Assembly: GCA_942491525.1 (NCBI GenBank) | Contig: CALOBW010000039.1 | Coordinates: 62,001 to 126,000 of the forward strand | Reading direction: 5' to 3' | Source: CAYWBU01 sp942491525 | GTDB lineage: Bacteria > Desulfobacterota > Desulfomonilia > UBA1062 | Length of the DNA stretch: 64,000 nucleotides | Part shown: piece after piece, positions 16,881-25,001 of the stretch | Position numbering within the stretch: position 1 is the first letter of the stretch | How the letters are laid out: each line of letters starts with the position of its first letter | Program-made: the position numbers and the translations under genes | Notes under the pieces: generated by a model | The model's input: only the letters and a program-made list of their open reading frames with translations | The model's database searches: none | What the model was told of the DNA's origin: nothing

Positions 16881-17849
16881 CTATAGTATTTTTTTGCAGG
16901 CGTTCAGGACGGAGTCAACAGAAAGGCCTTGCATGCAGTCGAGGTGGTCGCAGGGCTTGAGATAGCAGGGCAGGCAATCCATCTGGCTGCGCACCACTAT
17001 GGATTTTTCGTTCTGCGGGCCAACATAGAAGGGGTCGGTGGGACCGAAGAGGCCGACCGTCGGCACCTCAAGGCTGGAGGCCATATGCATGACGCCCGAA
17101 TCGATGCCCACGAAGAGGCTGGCCTTCCTGAGCAGCGAGCAGAGCGGCTTCAGGCCGAGCTTGCCGGCCAGGTCCATGATCTCGATTTCGGGGGCCAGCT
17201 GGCGCGCCTGATCGGCGATCAGTTCGTTGATGGGTGCATTTTCCTGGCTGCCCACCAGCACGAAACTCAGGTCGGTTTCGTTGTGCAGCCGGGCCAGCAG
17301 TTCGGCAAACTTCTGATTGTCCCAGCACTTGGCCATGCGCCGGCTGGATGCTCCGGGTGAGATGACGGCAAATCTTTCGGGGAGCTCAAGATGAGAGATG
17401 TCACCTTCGGCCTTGAGCAGGCCGCAGTAGTCGTTCTTGGTGATCTTGAGTCCAAGCTCTTCGAGCAGGCGGCGGGTATTGAACCAGCTGTTGTGGCCCT
17501 CAATCTTGATTTTCTTGTCCAGGACAACATCCAGCGGCGCGCGTTTGAAACCGGCCTTGAGCCTGGCGCCGCTCAGGGCCGTGATCAGCATGCACTCTTC
17601 GGAGCGGGCCAGTGAGATGATCAGGTCATAGCGCTCCTGGCGCAGCCGCTTGATGAGCTGCAGCTTGGGCTTAACACCATCCGGGCGGGCGATGATTTCA
17701 TCCGGGGCGCCCTCCAGCAGACCGCTCAGGTAGGGCTTGATCACCGAGTGGATCTCGGCTTGCTCGTAGTTGGCGCGCAGATTCTCAATCAGCGGCAGGG
17801 CAAAGATAAGGTCGCCGATCTGATTGAGATGCAGGATGCAGATTTTCAA
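16881..17849 (-). CDS. Family 9 glycosyltransferase (heptosyltransferase-like)
   Basis: A 322-aa GT-B enzyme of the ADP-heptose:LPS heptosyltransferase family, expected to add a sugar to a lipid-linked glycan at the inner membrane. Motifs: GDLIFALPLIENL near the N-terminus, SPGASSRRMAKCW near 185 (acceptor/donor loop), and GIDSGVMHMASSLEVPTVGLFGPTDP near 265 (ADP-sugar binding). I chose TTG at 17849: it follows GGAGAG with good spacing and starts 13 bases past the stop of the upstream radical SAM gene, whereas the next ATG (17909) lies inside that gene. It is the last gene of a three-gene operon. Heptose as substrate is not certain. Confidence 0.85.
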   Translation of the reverse strand: MKICILHLNQIGDLIFALPLIENLRANYEQAEIHSVIKPYLSGLLEGAPDEIIARPDGVKPKLQLIKRLRQERYDLIISLARSEECMLITALSGARLKAGFKRAPLDVVLDKKIKIEGHNSWFNTRRLLEELGLKITKNDYCGLLKAEGDISHLELPERFAVISPGASSRRMAKCWDNQKFAELLARLHNETDLSFVLVGSQENAPINELIADQARQLAPEIEIMDLAGKLGLKPLCSLLRKASLFVGIDSGVMHMASSLEVPTVGLFGPTDPFYVGPQNEKSIVVRSQMDCLPCYLKPCDHLDCMQGLSVDSVLNACKKIL

Positions 17850-17862
17850 AACTCTCTCCGCT

Positions 17863-19077
17863 CTAGAAGAAGAAGTTGTTGTCTTCCAGCACTTCCAGCT
17901 CGTCAACACCCTCTTTGGAGTGGATCAGGTTGTCCATCCACCAGTTGACGTGGTGGTAGAAGCAGACAACCACATCGCACTCTTTGGCGGCGTCAAAGGT
18001 GGTGATTGATTTAGCCAGGGCCTTGTGGGTCTCCTTGAAACGCTTTTCATCGATATAGCCCTGGCAGTCGGCCAGGCGGCCCTTTTCGACGCCCCGGAAA
18101 GCGGGGCAGTGGAAGATGCCGGCCGGAGCCACAACGGTGCGGTAGAACTGGGAGTGGCAGACCGTGGGCTGTTTTTTGAGCTCGGCAACCTTCTTCTCCA
18201 GCATGGCGATCAGGTTGACGCTCTCAAGCACCTTGAGGTCGCCGGCAGCCTCTTGGGCGGCGGCCAGGTTGGCGCGGATAGCTTCGATAACGCGGGTCTC
18301 ATTCTCCTGATCGGTGTCATTGAAGAGGGATTCGCGTTTGGAGCCTTCAAGTCGCAGCAGGCAGGGCTTGAATGAGATGTAGTCAAATTTGTAGTCGCGG
18401 GCCAGCTTGGTGGCGGCAACCATCTCGTCGACATTGGCGCAGAGTTCCTTGTCGTCGATGAAGATCTCATCCCAGACAATCACATAGGAGTAGCCCAGCT
18501 GGATGTTGGGGTTGAGTTCTTTGAGCGCCATGGCGTCTTCAAGGATGCCCTTGAGGGTAACGGCCTTGGCCTGGCAGTGGGCGGCGCGGAAGGTCTCTTC
18601 GGTGGCGGCGTCGATTGAGAGCCGCACCCAGTCGCCCTTTTTGAATAGCTGGGCAATTTCGGCAACTCTGTTCAGACGCGAGCCGTTGGTGACCACCCCG
18701 ACCTGCATGTCGAGATCTTTGGCCTGCCGTACGATTTCGCCGAAGCCCTTGTGCAGGGTTGGTTCGCCGCCGCCGATCAGGATCACGGATTTGAGGCCGT
18801 GCTTGGCCAGGGTGTCGATGGTGGCCTTGATGTCCTTGGTGGTGAGCTCTTCGCCGGTGTTGATGATGCCCGAGTCGACGCAGTGCGGGCAGGCGAAGTT
18901 GCAGGCCGCCGTCAGATCCAGGTTGATGGAAACCGGTCCGAAGTTGGGCAGAGGTTTCAGCTCGCCGCTGGCTTCAAAGTCGCGCAGCCAGCTGGCATAC
19001 TCTCTGAGGTTGTCAATTACAGATTCCTGTCTCAGCTTGGCGCCGAAGTCATGTTCTTTATTTTTTATCTCTTTCAT
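17863..19077 (-). CDS. Radical SAM protein with C-terminal cysteine region
   Basis: A 404-aa radical S-adenosylmethionine enzyme. The [4Fe-4S] motif is C59-x3-C63-x2-C66 (AACNFACPHC), followed by GGGEPTLHKGF (SAM-binding GGE) near residue 102 and VVTNGSRLNR near 131. The last 110 residues contain several cysteines (VCHSQF, FHCPAF, DCQGY, ECDVVVC), suggesting a SPASM-type domain holding auxiliary clusters. The protein ends in an acidic EVLEDNNFFF tail. It starts 12 bases after the oxidoreductase gene stop, with GATGAGG upstream, and is followed by a family 9 glycosyltransferase. This setting suggests modification of a sugar or a lipid-linked glycan; no substrate can be named. Confidence 0.88.
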   Translation of the reverse strand: MKEIKNKEHDFGAKLRQESVIDNLREYASWLRDFEASGELKPLPNFGPVSINLDLTAACNFACPHCVDSGIINTGEELTTKDIKATIDTLAKHGLKSVILIGGGEPTLHKGFGEIVRQAKDLDMQVGVVTNGSRLNRVAEIAQLFKKGDWVRLSIDAATEETFRAAHCQAKAVTLKGILEDAMALKELNPNIQLGYSYVIVWDEIFIDDKELCANVDEMVAATKLARDYKFDYISFKPCLLRLEGSKRESLFNDTDQENETRVIEAIRANLAAAQEAAGDLKVLESVNLIAMLEKKVAELKKQPTVCHSQFYRTVVAPAGIFHCPAFRGVEKGRLADCQGYIDEKRFKETHKALAKSITTFDAAKECDVVVCFYHHVNWWMDNLIHSKEGVDELEVLEDNNFFF

Positions 19078-19089
19078 GTATGCCTCATC

Positions 19090-19962
19090 TCAAAATCTAT
19101 CAAAAATGGCCTTTAGCATAGATGACGTCTTTAGAATATGTCTTTTTCCGGTTAGGGGCTCGCGGTTATGCTCAATGGCCTCAATGAAATCTTCAATGCA
19201 GAGCTTGAGGGGGTCCTCGATTGGCAGGATCTTGTCCGCATGCCTGAATGATATGGAGTAGTCGCGGGTGTCGATTTCGCGGCTGATAACTTGATCGTTA
19301 AAGCCGTAGCTGAAGGGGCGCGGCTGGTTCGGGGTCTGGACAAGTTCAATTGTTGAGTCACAGGTGCCGTAGTTGAATTTTATCAGCATCCGGCCGGGCC
19401 GGTAGTCGATATTGATGTTGCTGAGTTCGCCTTCGCCGCAGGCTGCATAGAGCAGGCTCAGGGCGTGGGGCGCCGAGTCCAGGATCATGGCGCGGCCGTC
19501 TACGATGGGTGAGAGCCGGATCTGGAACTTTTCGATTTTTTCGGGCATCCCGCAGAGTCTCTCATAGAGTGGCAGGCTGAAGGGCCACTGGGAGTTCATG
19601 GCAATTGTGCCGGGCTGCTTGAAGATCTCTTCAAGCTCAGTCAGCATTTTCGGTCCCCAGATGAAGGGTTTCTCGCAGAAGATGTGGCAGCCGCTGGCGG
19701 CTTTGAGCATCTGACTGTGGGTGCTGGTGGGGGAGGCGATCACGGCGATGTCGGGTTTTGCCTGATGGAAAAGTTGGACGGCATCGCTGAAGGGGTGGGC
19801 CTTGATGCCGTACTGAACAAGGTTTGCCGCCGCCGCCTGGGCGCTCTGGGGGTTGGATGTCAGTACGGCGCAGACGTCGTGTCCGGCCTGCTGGAAATAT
19901 TTGGCGATGAAGGGTCCCAGACCATTGCTGCTGCGACCGGCACCGATGACGGCAACTCTCAT
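19090..19962 (-). CDS. Gfo/Idh/MocA family oxidoreductase
   Basis: A 290-aa NAD(P)-dependent dehydrogenase, typically acting on sugars or nucleotide sugars. The Rossmann start is VAVIGAGRSSNGLG (residues 3-16). The family's EKP motif is at about residue 94 (CEKPFIWG), containing the catalytic or cofactor-binding Lys. It is shorter than the 330-380 aa average, with a reduced C-terminal sheet domain. The ribosome binding site is weak. It heads the operon with the radical SAM protein and the glycosyltransferase, which points to making or altering a glycan precursor. Confidence 0.85.
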   Translation of the reverse strand: MRVAVIGAGRSSNGLGPFIAKYFQQAGHDVCAVLTSNPQSAQAAAANLVQYGIKAHPFSDAVQLFHQAKPDIAVIASPTSTHSQMLKAASGCHIFCEKPFIWGPKMLTELEEIFKQPGTIAMNSQWPFSLPLYERLCGMPEKIEKFQIRLSPIVDGRAMILDSAPHALSLLYAACGEGELSNINIDYRPGRMLIKFNYGTCDSTIELVQTPNQPRPFSYGFNDQVISREIDTRDYSISFRHADKILPIEDPLKLCIEDFIEAIEHNREPLTGKRHILKTSSMLKAIFDRF

Positions 19963-20005
19963 AGCTATTGGCCTATTATTGCTAAGGTCTTAAGTCAACT
20001 TAATT

Positions 20006-21199
20006 TTAAGTTGAGATGACCTGCAGGCAGAGTTCCTTCCAGTGATCCAGCTGGGCCTGAAGCTTGAGCTGCGCAAGGTGGGGCAGGTGGAGCGTGGGCG
20101 GGGTGACAGCATAGGAGGTGCCGGAGATCTCATATTCGAGCACATTGGCGATATGGACGGCGCTCATGGGCGAGAAGTGGCTGCGCCCCTGAGGCTGGTG
20201 GTGGAAAAGCACCGCCTCGACGATGGGATCCGGGATGCCCCAGATGCCCAGCAGGTAGGCGCCGATCTCGGCATGGGTGGTGCCGATGATTTCACGTTCG
20301 GCCTCCAGGGCTGAGATCTGCTGCTTGTGGGCCAGGGTGATGATCTGGGCGAAGCTGTCAGGTTGATTGGCGGCCAGGATCAGCTTGCCGATGTCGTGCA
20401 GCATGCCGCCCATCAGGGAGTCGTCGATGACCTGTGGCGTCGAGCTCTGGTCGCGGGCAATCGCGCGCGCCATGGCACCCACGGCCAGGGAGTGTTCGAA
20501 GATTGTGTCCAGCCGGAAACGGTTGACGATTTCGGGGTTGAACTGGGTGAAGATGCCGGTGGCCAGCACCAGGGATGTGATGGTGTTGATGCCCAGCAGG
20601 CTGACCGCCTGGGTGGGGTTGGAGACCGGTTTTGAGAGGCCGAAAAAGGCCGAGTTGACCAGCTGCAGAATCTTGCTGGTGATGGCGACATCCTCGCCGA
20701 TCAGTCGGCCGATGCGCTCAAGGGTGGGCTCGTGAGAGTTGAGCTCCTCTGTGATGCGGCTGAAGGTGGCCGGCAGTGACGGCAGGGCTCGCATGCTGCC
20801 CACCAGCTGCTGCAGTTTTTGGTCGTTAAGGCGCCGGCGCAGGTCGGCGGCGCGTTTGATGGAATTTATCAGGATATCGGCGTCCAGCGGTTTTTTCAGG
20901 TAGAGGTGGGCGCAGCCCGCGGCGCGCAGGGCGGTCTCCTCGTCGGTGTGGGCCGAAAAAATTATGCGGACCACTTCGGGGCGCAGGGATCGGAGTTCAT
21001 TCAGAAGGTTGGCGCCGTCCATGACCGGCATGACCATGTCGCTGACCACCACATCCAGGGCTTCGGCCTGCATGAGTTGCAGGGCTTGGGAGCCGCTTTC
21101 GACAAAGGTCATCTGCCAGCCCGGGCAGAGGGGCGGCAGCAGCTCCTTGAGTGTCTCAAGCTGGGTGGCGTCGTCATCCACAAAAAGGATTCTGTTCAT
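20006..21199 (-). CDS. Response regulator with HDOD output domain
   Basis: A 397-aa signalling protein. The N-terminal receiver domain (1-120) has the acidic pair DDD at 7-9, phospho-acceptor Asp in VVVSDMVMPVMDG near 54, and the conserved Lys in YLKKPLD near 104. The HDOD domain (about 140-340) has GGMLHDIGKLIL and GAYLLGIWGIPDPI, close to HD phosphohydrolase motifs but in the HDOD context. HDOD proteins influence motility, biofilm and stress signalling in diderm bacteria. ATG at 21199 is chosen because GGAAAG precedes it and MNRILFVDDD is the canonical receiver start. No adjacent histidine kinase. A 9-bp AT-rich hairpin overlaps the stop codon (19995-20014). Confidence 0.88.
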   Translation of the reverse strand: MNRILFVDDDATQLETLKELLPPLCPGWQMTFVESGSQALQLMQAEALDVVVSDMVMPVMDGANLLNELRSLRPEVVRIIFSAHTDEETALRAAGCAHLYLKKPLDADILINSIKRAADLRRRLNDQKLQQLVGSMRALPSLPATFSRITEELNSHEPTLERIGRLIGEDVAITSKILQLVNSAFFGLSKPVSNPTQAVSLLGINTITSLVLATGIFTQFNPEIVNRFRLDTIFEHSLAVGAMARAIARDQSSTPQVIDDSLMGGMLHDIGKLILAANQPDSFAQIITLAHKQQISALEAEREIIGTTHAEIGAYLLGIWGIPDPIVEAVLFHHQPQGRSHFSPMSAVHIANVLEYEISGTSYAVTPPTLHLPHLAQLKLQAQLDHWKELCLQVIST

Positions 21200-21246
21200 G
21201 GTTTCTTTCCATGGGTTCATATTAAGCTTGTGCTTCTGGAGCGTCA

Positions 21247-21279
21247 AATAAAAAGGGGCAGCCATTTGGCTGCCCCTTT
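21247..21279 (-). terminator. Intrinsic terminator of glpD
   Basis: AAAGGGGCAGCC (21252-21263) pairs with GGCTGCCCCTTT (21268-21279) around a 4-nt loop. On the minus strand it is followed by a TTTTTATTT tract. It lies 22 bases after the glpD stop, inside the longer frame upstream of the REC-HDOD start, which supports the later start used for that gene. Confidence 0.9.
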
Positions 21280-21301
21280 GGTTGTTGCGGGTAAGGCGAT
21301 C

Positions 21302-22951
21302 TTAGCCTTCGAGCGGAATGTACTGCTCTTTGACCTTTGCGATCTCCTCCTTCTTGCGCTTGGCGTCCCAGCCGAGCTCGTTGCCGACGATGTCGGCAAT
21401 ATTTTTGAGGACCTTCTCGTCGAGCAGACCGAGGGTGCCCAGGCCGGTGCGGCGGAAGAGCACGTCGACCAGCGTCTGAGCCATCTCTACGCGCACGGCA
21501 TAGATCAGCTCGGCCACGATGTCGGGCATCTGGTCGCAGACCTTTTCGAGGCCCTTGTTCTTGCTGTCGGCCAGGTTCACAACGTCCATGTAGTGGGAGC
21601 CGTAGTTCTGGCAGAGGTTGGCGATTGATGCATCGTCCAGGCCCTTGACGCCGGTCTTCTGGGCGCGCTGCACAAAGCTCTTGAAACGGCCCATCTCGCC
21701 GCCGAAGACCGGGGTGCTGGCGGTCTCGCACTTGGGCGAGGGCTTGCCGAGCTTCTCATAGGTCAGGTCGACCAGGTTCTCAGCCAGGTGGCGCGAGGTG
21801 GTGTACTTGCCGCCGATAACGGTGATGAAGCCGTTGATGTTGTCATCTTTGGCGTGGTCGTAAACTTCATACTTGCGGGAAGCGTCGTAGACCTCGACCT
21901 CAACGGATGTGTCCTGCTCAACGATGGGCCGCAGGCCGCCGTAAAACCAGAGCACGTCGTCGCGGTTGATGTTGGCGCTCGGCATGCAGGCGTTGATGTC
22001 TCTGATCAGGCCCTGGATGTCGGACTCGGTGACCTTGAAGTCATCGGGGGCGCCTTCAAACTTCTCGTCGGTGGTGCCGATCAGGCTGTGACCTCTCCAG
22101 GAGAGGGCCATGAAGTGGCGTCCGTCCGGGGTTCTCAGCACGACTGACTTGCCGCCGGTGACGTCGCGGGTGATGATGTGGATACCCTTGGAGCGGATCA
22201 TGTTCTTCTGCTGGGCGCCCTTGAGGTTGCCGAGCATCAGGTCGGCCCAGGGGCCGGCTGCGTTCAGGGTCACGGCTGCGTCGATCTCGAAGGCTTCGCC
22301 GCTGAGCAGGTCAGTGGCCTTGACGCCCTCAACGGTGCTGCCGTTCATCTTAAGATCGTCAACCTTGACGTAGTTGGCCACATCGGCGCCGAACTCGGCG
22401 GCCGAGAGGACGAACTCGAGGGTCACGCGCTCGGGAGAGTGCATCTGGCAGTCGTAGAACTGGACGCCGCCCTTGAGGTCCTTCTGGTCGAGGTAGGGAG
22501 AGGCTTTGAGGACGCTCTTTTTGGTGGGGAAGACGCTGAAGCCGGGAACCTTCTTGTCCTCGTCGTTGATCCATTTGCGGTCAAAGGCGAAGCTCTGGAA
22601 GAGAACCATGGCGGCCATGGCCGGTCCGAAGCCCTGGGTGGTCCAGCCGTAGGCCGGGAAGACGTAGGGCCAGGGGTAGACCTGGTGGGGCACGATGGCT
22701 TCCATGGTGCGGCGCTCGCGCAGACTTTCGCGCACGATGTCAAATTCAAAGGTTTTGAGGTAACGCATGCCGCCGTGGATCAGCTTGGATGTGGCGGCTG
22801 AAGTGGCTGCGCCGAAGTCGGACTTGTCCACCATGGCAACTTTGAGGCCTCTGAGAGCAGCGTCCCAGGCTACGCAGGCACCGGTGATACCGCCACCGAT
22901 GACCAGCAGGTCATATTTTGTGGATGACAATTTCTTTATATCTCTCTGCAT
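21302..22951 (-). CDS. glpD: Aerobic-type glycerol-3-phosphate dehydrogenase (FAD)
   Basis: Oxidises sn-glycerol 3-phosphate to dihydroxyacetone phosphate at the inner membrane, passing electrons to quinone. The 549-aa protein has the FAD-binding start LLVIGGGITGACVAWDAA (residues 15-32), the DSDF-like DKSDFGAATSAATSKLIHGGMRYL block near 42-66, and the C-terminal GlpD cap domain with its helical end (about 400-549). CGGAGG precedes the ATG. No glpK or glpF is adjacent, so glycerol uptake is encoded elsewhere or the substrate is lipid-derived. A 10-bp palindrome lies about 50 bp upstream. Confidence 0.94.
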   Translation of the reverse strand: MQRDIKKLSSTKYDLLVIGGGITGACVAWDAALRGLKVAMVDKSDFGAATSAATSKLIHGGMRYLKTFEFDIVRESLRERRTMEAIVPHQVYPWPYVFPAYGWTTQGFGPAMAAMVLFQSFAFDRKWINDEDKKVPGFSVFPTKKSVLKASPYLDQKDLKGGVQFYDCQMHSPERVTLEFVLSAAEFGADVANYVKVDDLKMNGSTVEGVKATDLLSGEAFEIDAAVTLNAAGPWADLMLGNLKGAQQKNMIRSKGIHIITRDVTGGKSVVLRTPDGRHFMALSWRGHSLIGTTDEKFEGAPDDFKVTESDIQGLIRDINACMPSANINRDDVLWFYGGLRPIVEQDTSVEVEVYDASRKYEVYDHAKDDNINGFITVIGGKYTTSRHLAENLVDLTYEKLGKPSPKCETASTPVFGGEMGRFKSFVQRAQKTGVKGLDDASIANLCQNYGSHYMDVVNLADSKNKGLEKVCDQMPDIVAELIYAVRVEMAQTLVDVLFRRTGLGTLGLLDEKVLKNIADIVGNELGWDAKRKKEEIAKVKEQYIPLEG

Positions 22952-22998
22952 ACTATCCTCCGGGTTTCTTTTGTGAAGCTATGCTTCCTTTTAATAAC

Positions 22999-23008
22999 GT
23001 CTATAGAC
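22999..23008. promoter_or_regulatory. Palindrome upstream of glpD
   Basis: GTCTATAGAC is a perfect 10-bp palindrome with partial flanking symmetry (TAAC on the left, AACGTTA on the right). It lies 48 bp upstream of the glpD ATG, where an operator could act. The regulator is unknown. Confidence 0.35.
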
Positions 23009-23219
23009 AACGTTAGTATCATAAATAGATAGAGAGGCGGATGTAAGATATCAAGAGAAAAAAATGCATAAAATCAGGACTTAAGCTTTAGTTGGGGGGG
23101 TGATTTTCTAGGCCTTTGATATTGCTGAAAAATTGGTCGGACCAATTATCGGACTCTCCCTGAAAAAAGTTTTATGAACGGGTTCAATTTCGCATTTGTG
23201 AAAGATAGGATTGCTTGAT

Positions 23220-23720
23220 CTAAGCCGCATCCGGAGTTTCGTTCTCTTTGAGGTATTCAATCAGCTTGTCAATCTCTGCATAGATAAGATCGGCGATCTC
23301 CTCGGTCTGGCGCTTGAGCCAGGGCGTGCCTGCGAGGGTGTCGCCGGCTGTGGCGAAGCTTTGCTGGATAATGTCAGAGATTGTCGAGAGGCCTTCGCTG
23401 GTGCCGTCCCAGAGCGACCAGGCCAGGCTCAGGATGCTCTCGGCCAGCTTTTCGGTCGAGATGGTGAAGCCCTTGACGTCGTAGGTGAGGTAGCCGAACT
23501 TGGCCAGCTCATACTGGGTCTTGCGCGAGAGGGCGCCGTAGAGGGTACTGATGGAGGAGCCGTCATCATTGAAGAAGTTGATGTCCAGCAGCAGGCTGTC
23601 AACATAGCGATAGTCACCCGTGATCGAGGTCACGGGAATGTTGTCGGCACTGATGAGATCAATGATGGGCGTCTGGCCGAACAGGGTCGCCATGTACTGG
23701 TTGACGCCGTAGATGTTCAT
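23220..23720 (-). CDS. Unknown protein (166 aa) with an occluded ribosome binding site
   Basis: I do not recognise this 166-aa protein. It has no signal peptide, membrane segment or cysteine. The N-terminal half is mixed (MNIYGVNQYMATLFGQ, then DINFFNDDGSSISTLYGA), and the C-terminal half is helical, ending with IADLIYAEIDKLIEYLKEN. It is the last gene in the direction ubiA-ubiX-ubiE, 44 bp beyond ubiE. Its ribosome binding site GAGGG lies inside the 3' arm of a perfect 11-bp hairpin that ends directly at the ATG. Confidence 0.65.
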   Translation of the reverse strand: MNIYGVNQYMATLFGQTPIIDLISADNIPVTSITGDYRYVDSLLLDINFFNDDGSSISTLYGALSRKTQYELAKFGYLTYDVKGFTISTEKLAESILSLAWSLWDGTSEGLSTISDIIQQSFATAGDTLAGTPWLKRQTEEIADLIYAEIDKLIEYLKENETPDAA

Positions 23721-23754
23721 CTGAATCCCTCTTAACTTTAGATGAGGGATTCAG
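23721..23754 (-). promoter_or_regulatory. RNA hairpin enclosing the ribosome binding site
   Basis: CTGAATCCCTC (23721-23731) and GAGGGATTCAG (23744-23754) form a perfect 11-bp stem with a 12-nt loop. On the minus-strand transcript the 3' arm GAGGGATTCAG abuts the ATG of the 166-aa gene and includes its Shine-Dalgarno. There is no U-tract after it, so it is more likely a translational control element, or a processing hairpin between ubiE and the next gene, than a terminator. Confidence 0.6.
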
Positions 23755-23764
23755 GTGTAGGGGT

Positions 23765-24451
23765 TTAGTCTTTTTCGATGATGTAGAGGTGGGCGATGCC
23801 GAAGAGCAGGGGCTCGGAAGAGATGACGCTGAAGCCGCGCTCAACCATCTTGCGCTCCAGGCGCTTGGGCGGCGGAAAGTTCATGACCGAGTCGCGCAGG
23901 TAGCGGTAGGCCTCGTGGTCGCCGGAGATCAGGCCGCCGATCAGGGGCAGGATCTTGGTGAAGTAGAGCAGGTAGGCCCAGCGGATCAAGCCGTTGGTGG
24001 GCAGCGAGAACTCCAGGATGCCCAGGCGCCCTTCGCGCCTCAGGATGCGGCGGGTCTCGCTCAGGAATTGGTCCAGGTTCTGCATGTTGCGCACACCGAA
24101 GGCCACCATGGCGCGGTCAAAGGAGCAGTCGCGAAAAGGTAAGCAGAGGGCGTCGCCGCAGGCCGGCAGATAGTGCTTTGTCTGGCTCTTCTGGTGGGCC
24201 ACCTGCAGCATCTCGGAGGAGAGATCGATGCCGACAATTTGACATTTGGTCTTGCTGAGGGCCTCAAAGGCCAGGTCGCCGGTGCCGGAGGCGATATCCA
24301 GCACCTGGAAGTCGGGCTTGATCTCCAGTTTTCTGATGGTCTTTTTGCGCCAGAGGCGGTCGATGGCCAGCGAGAGCACGGAGTTGATGATGTCGTAGGT
24401 GGGGGCGATGCGGTCAAACATGCCGCCGATGGTCTGGGGCCTCTTATCCAT
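23765..24451 (-). CDS. UbiE/MenG quinone C-methyltransferase
   Basis: AdoMet-dependent methylation of the quinone ring in menaquinone or ubiquinone synthesis. The 228-aa product has the family opening GGMFDRIAPTYDIIN (residues 8-22), the SAM-binding LDIASGTGDLAFE near 52-64, and the UbiE signature near 135-165 with RILRREGRLGILEFSLP. ATG at 24451 is chosen because AAAGG precedes it and MDKRPQTIGGMFD is the family start; the longer frame would run further into ubiX. It overlaps the ubiX end by 8 bases. MenG rather than UbiE is likelier if the host makes menaquinone, which is not decidable here. Confidence 0.9.
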   Translation of the reverse strand: MDKRPQTIGGMFDRIAPTYDIINSVLSLAIDRLWRKKTIRKLEIKPDFQVLDIASGTGDLAFEALSKTKCQIVGIDLSSEMLQVAHQKSQTKHYLPACGDALCLPFRDCSFDRAMVAFGVRNMQNLDQFLSETRRILRREGRLGILEFSLPTNGLIRWAYLLYFTKILPLIGGLISGDHEAYRYLRDSVMNFPPPKRLERKMVERGFSVISSEPLLFGIAHLYIIEKD

Positions 24452-25001
24452 TATCTTTACCTTTCCATTCAAAGCGCTTTTGATGCGCAATATTAAGCTG
24501 ATCGAGGACCCTCTCTACCATAAAGTCGGCGATCTCATCAATGCTGGCGGGCTTATGGTAGAAACCGGGGCTGGCGGGCATGATGGTGGCGCCGGCCTCG
24601 CTGGCCAGCTGCATGTTCCGGATGTGGATTAGGCTCAGGGGCGTCTCACGGGTCATCAGGATCAGGGGGCGCTGCTCCTTGAGGCAGACGTCGGCGGCGC
24701 GCATCAATAGATTCTGGCTGAAGCCGTTGGCGATACCGGCCAGGGTTTTCATGGAGCAGGGCGCGATCACCATGCCGTCGGTCTTAAATGAGCCGCTGGC
24801 AACTTGGGCGAAGAGGTCGTCCGGGTCGTGGCGGGTGGCCTCATCGGGCAGCGTCCAGCCGGGCAGCTCGTGGTCCATGACCGCCTCGCCGGCCGGGCTG
24901 ATGATGAGGTGGGTCTCGATATTGAGTTCGGTCAGCTTTTTGATCAGGCGCAGGCCGTAGATACTGCCCGAAGCGCCGGTGATGCCGACAATGATTTTCA
25001 C
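24444..25001 (-). CDS. ubiX: UbiX-family flavin prenyltransferase
   Basis: Makes the prenylated FMN cofactor used by UbiD-type decarboxylases. The 185-aa protein has GITGASGSIYGLRL at 5-18 (FMN-binding), MVIAPCSMKTLAGIANG near 76, and the conserved C-terminal PASPGFYHKPASIDEIADF. It begins at a GTG that overlaps the ubiA stop by 4 bases (GTGA), so it is coupled. The partner decarboxylase UbiD/MqnL is not in the window. Confidence 0.93.
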   Translation of the reverse strand: MKIIVGITGASGSIYGLRLIKKLTELNIETHLIISPAGEAVMDHELPGWTLPDEATRHDPDDLFAQVASGSFKTDGMVIAPCSMKTLAGIANGFSQNLLMRAADVCLKEQRPLILMTRETPLSLIHIRNMQLASEAGATIMPASPGFYHKPASIDEIADFMVERVLDQLNIAHQKRFEWKGKDNG

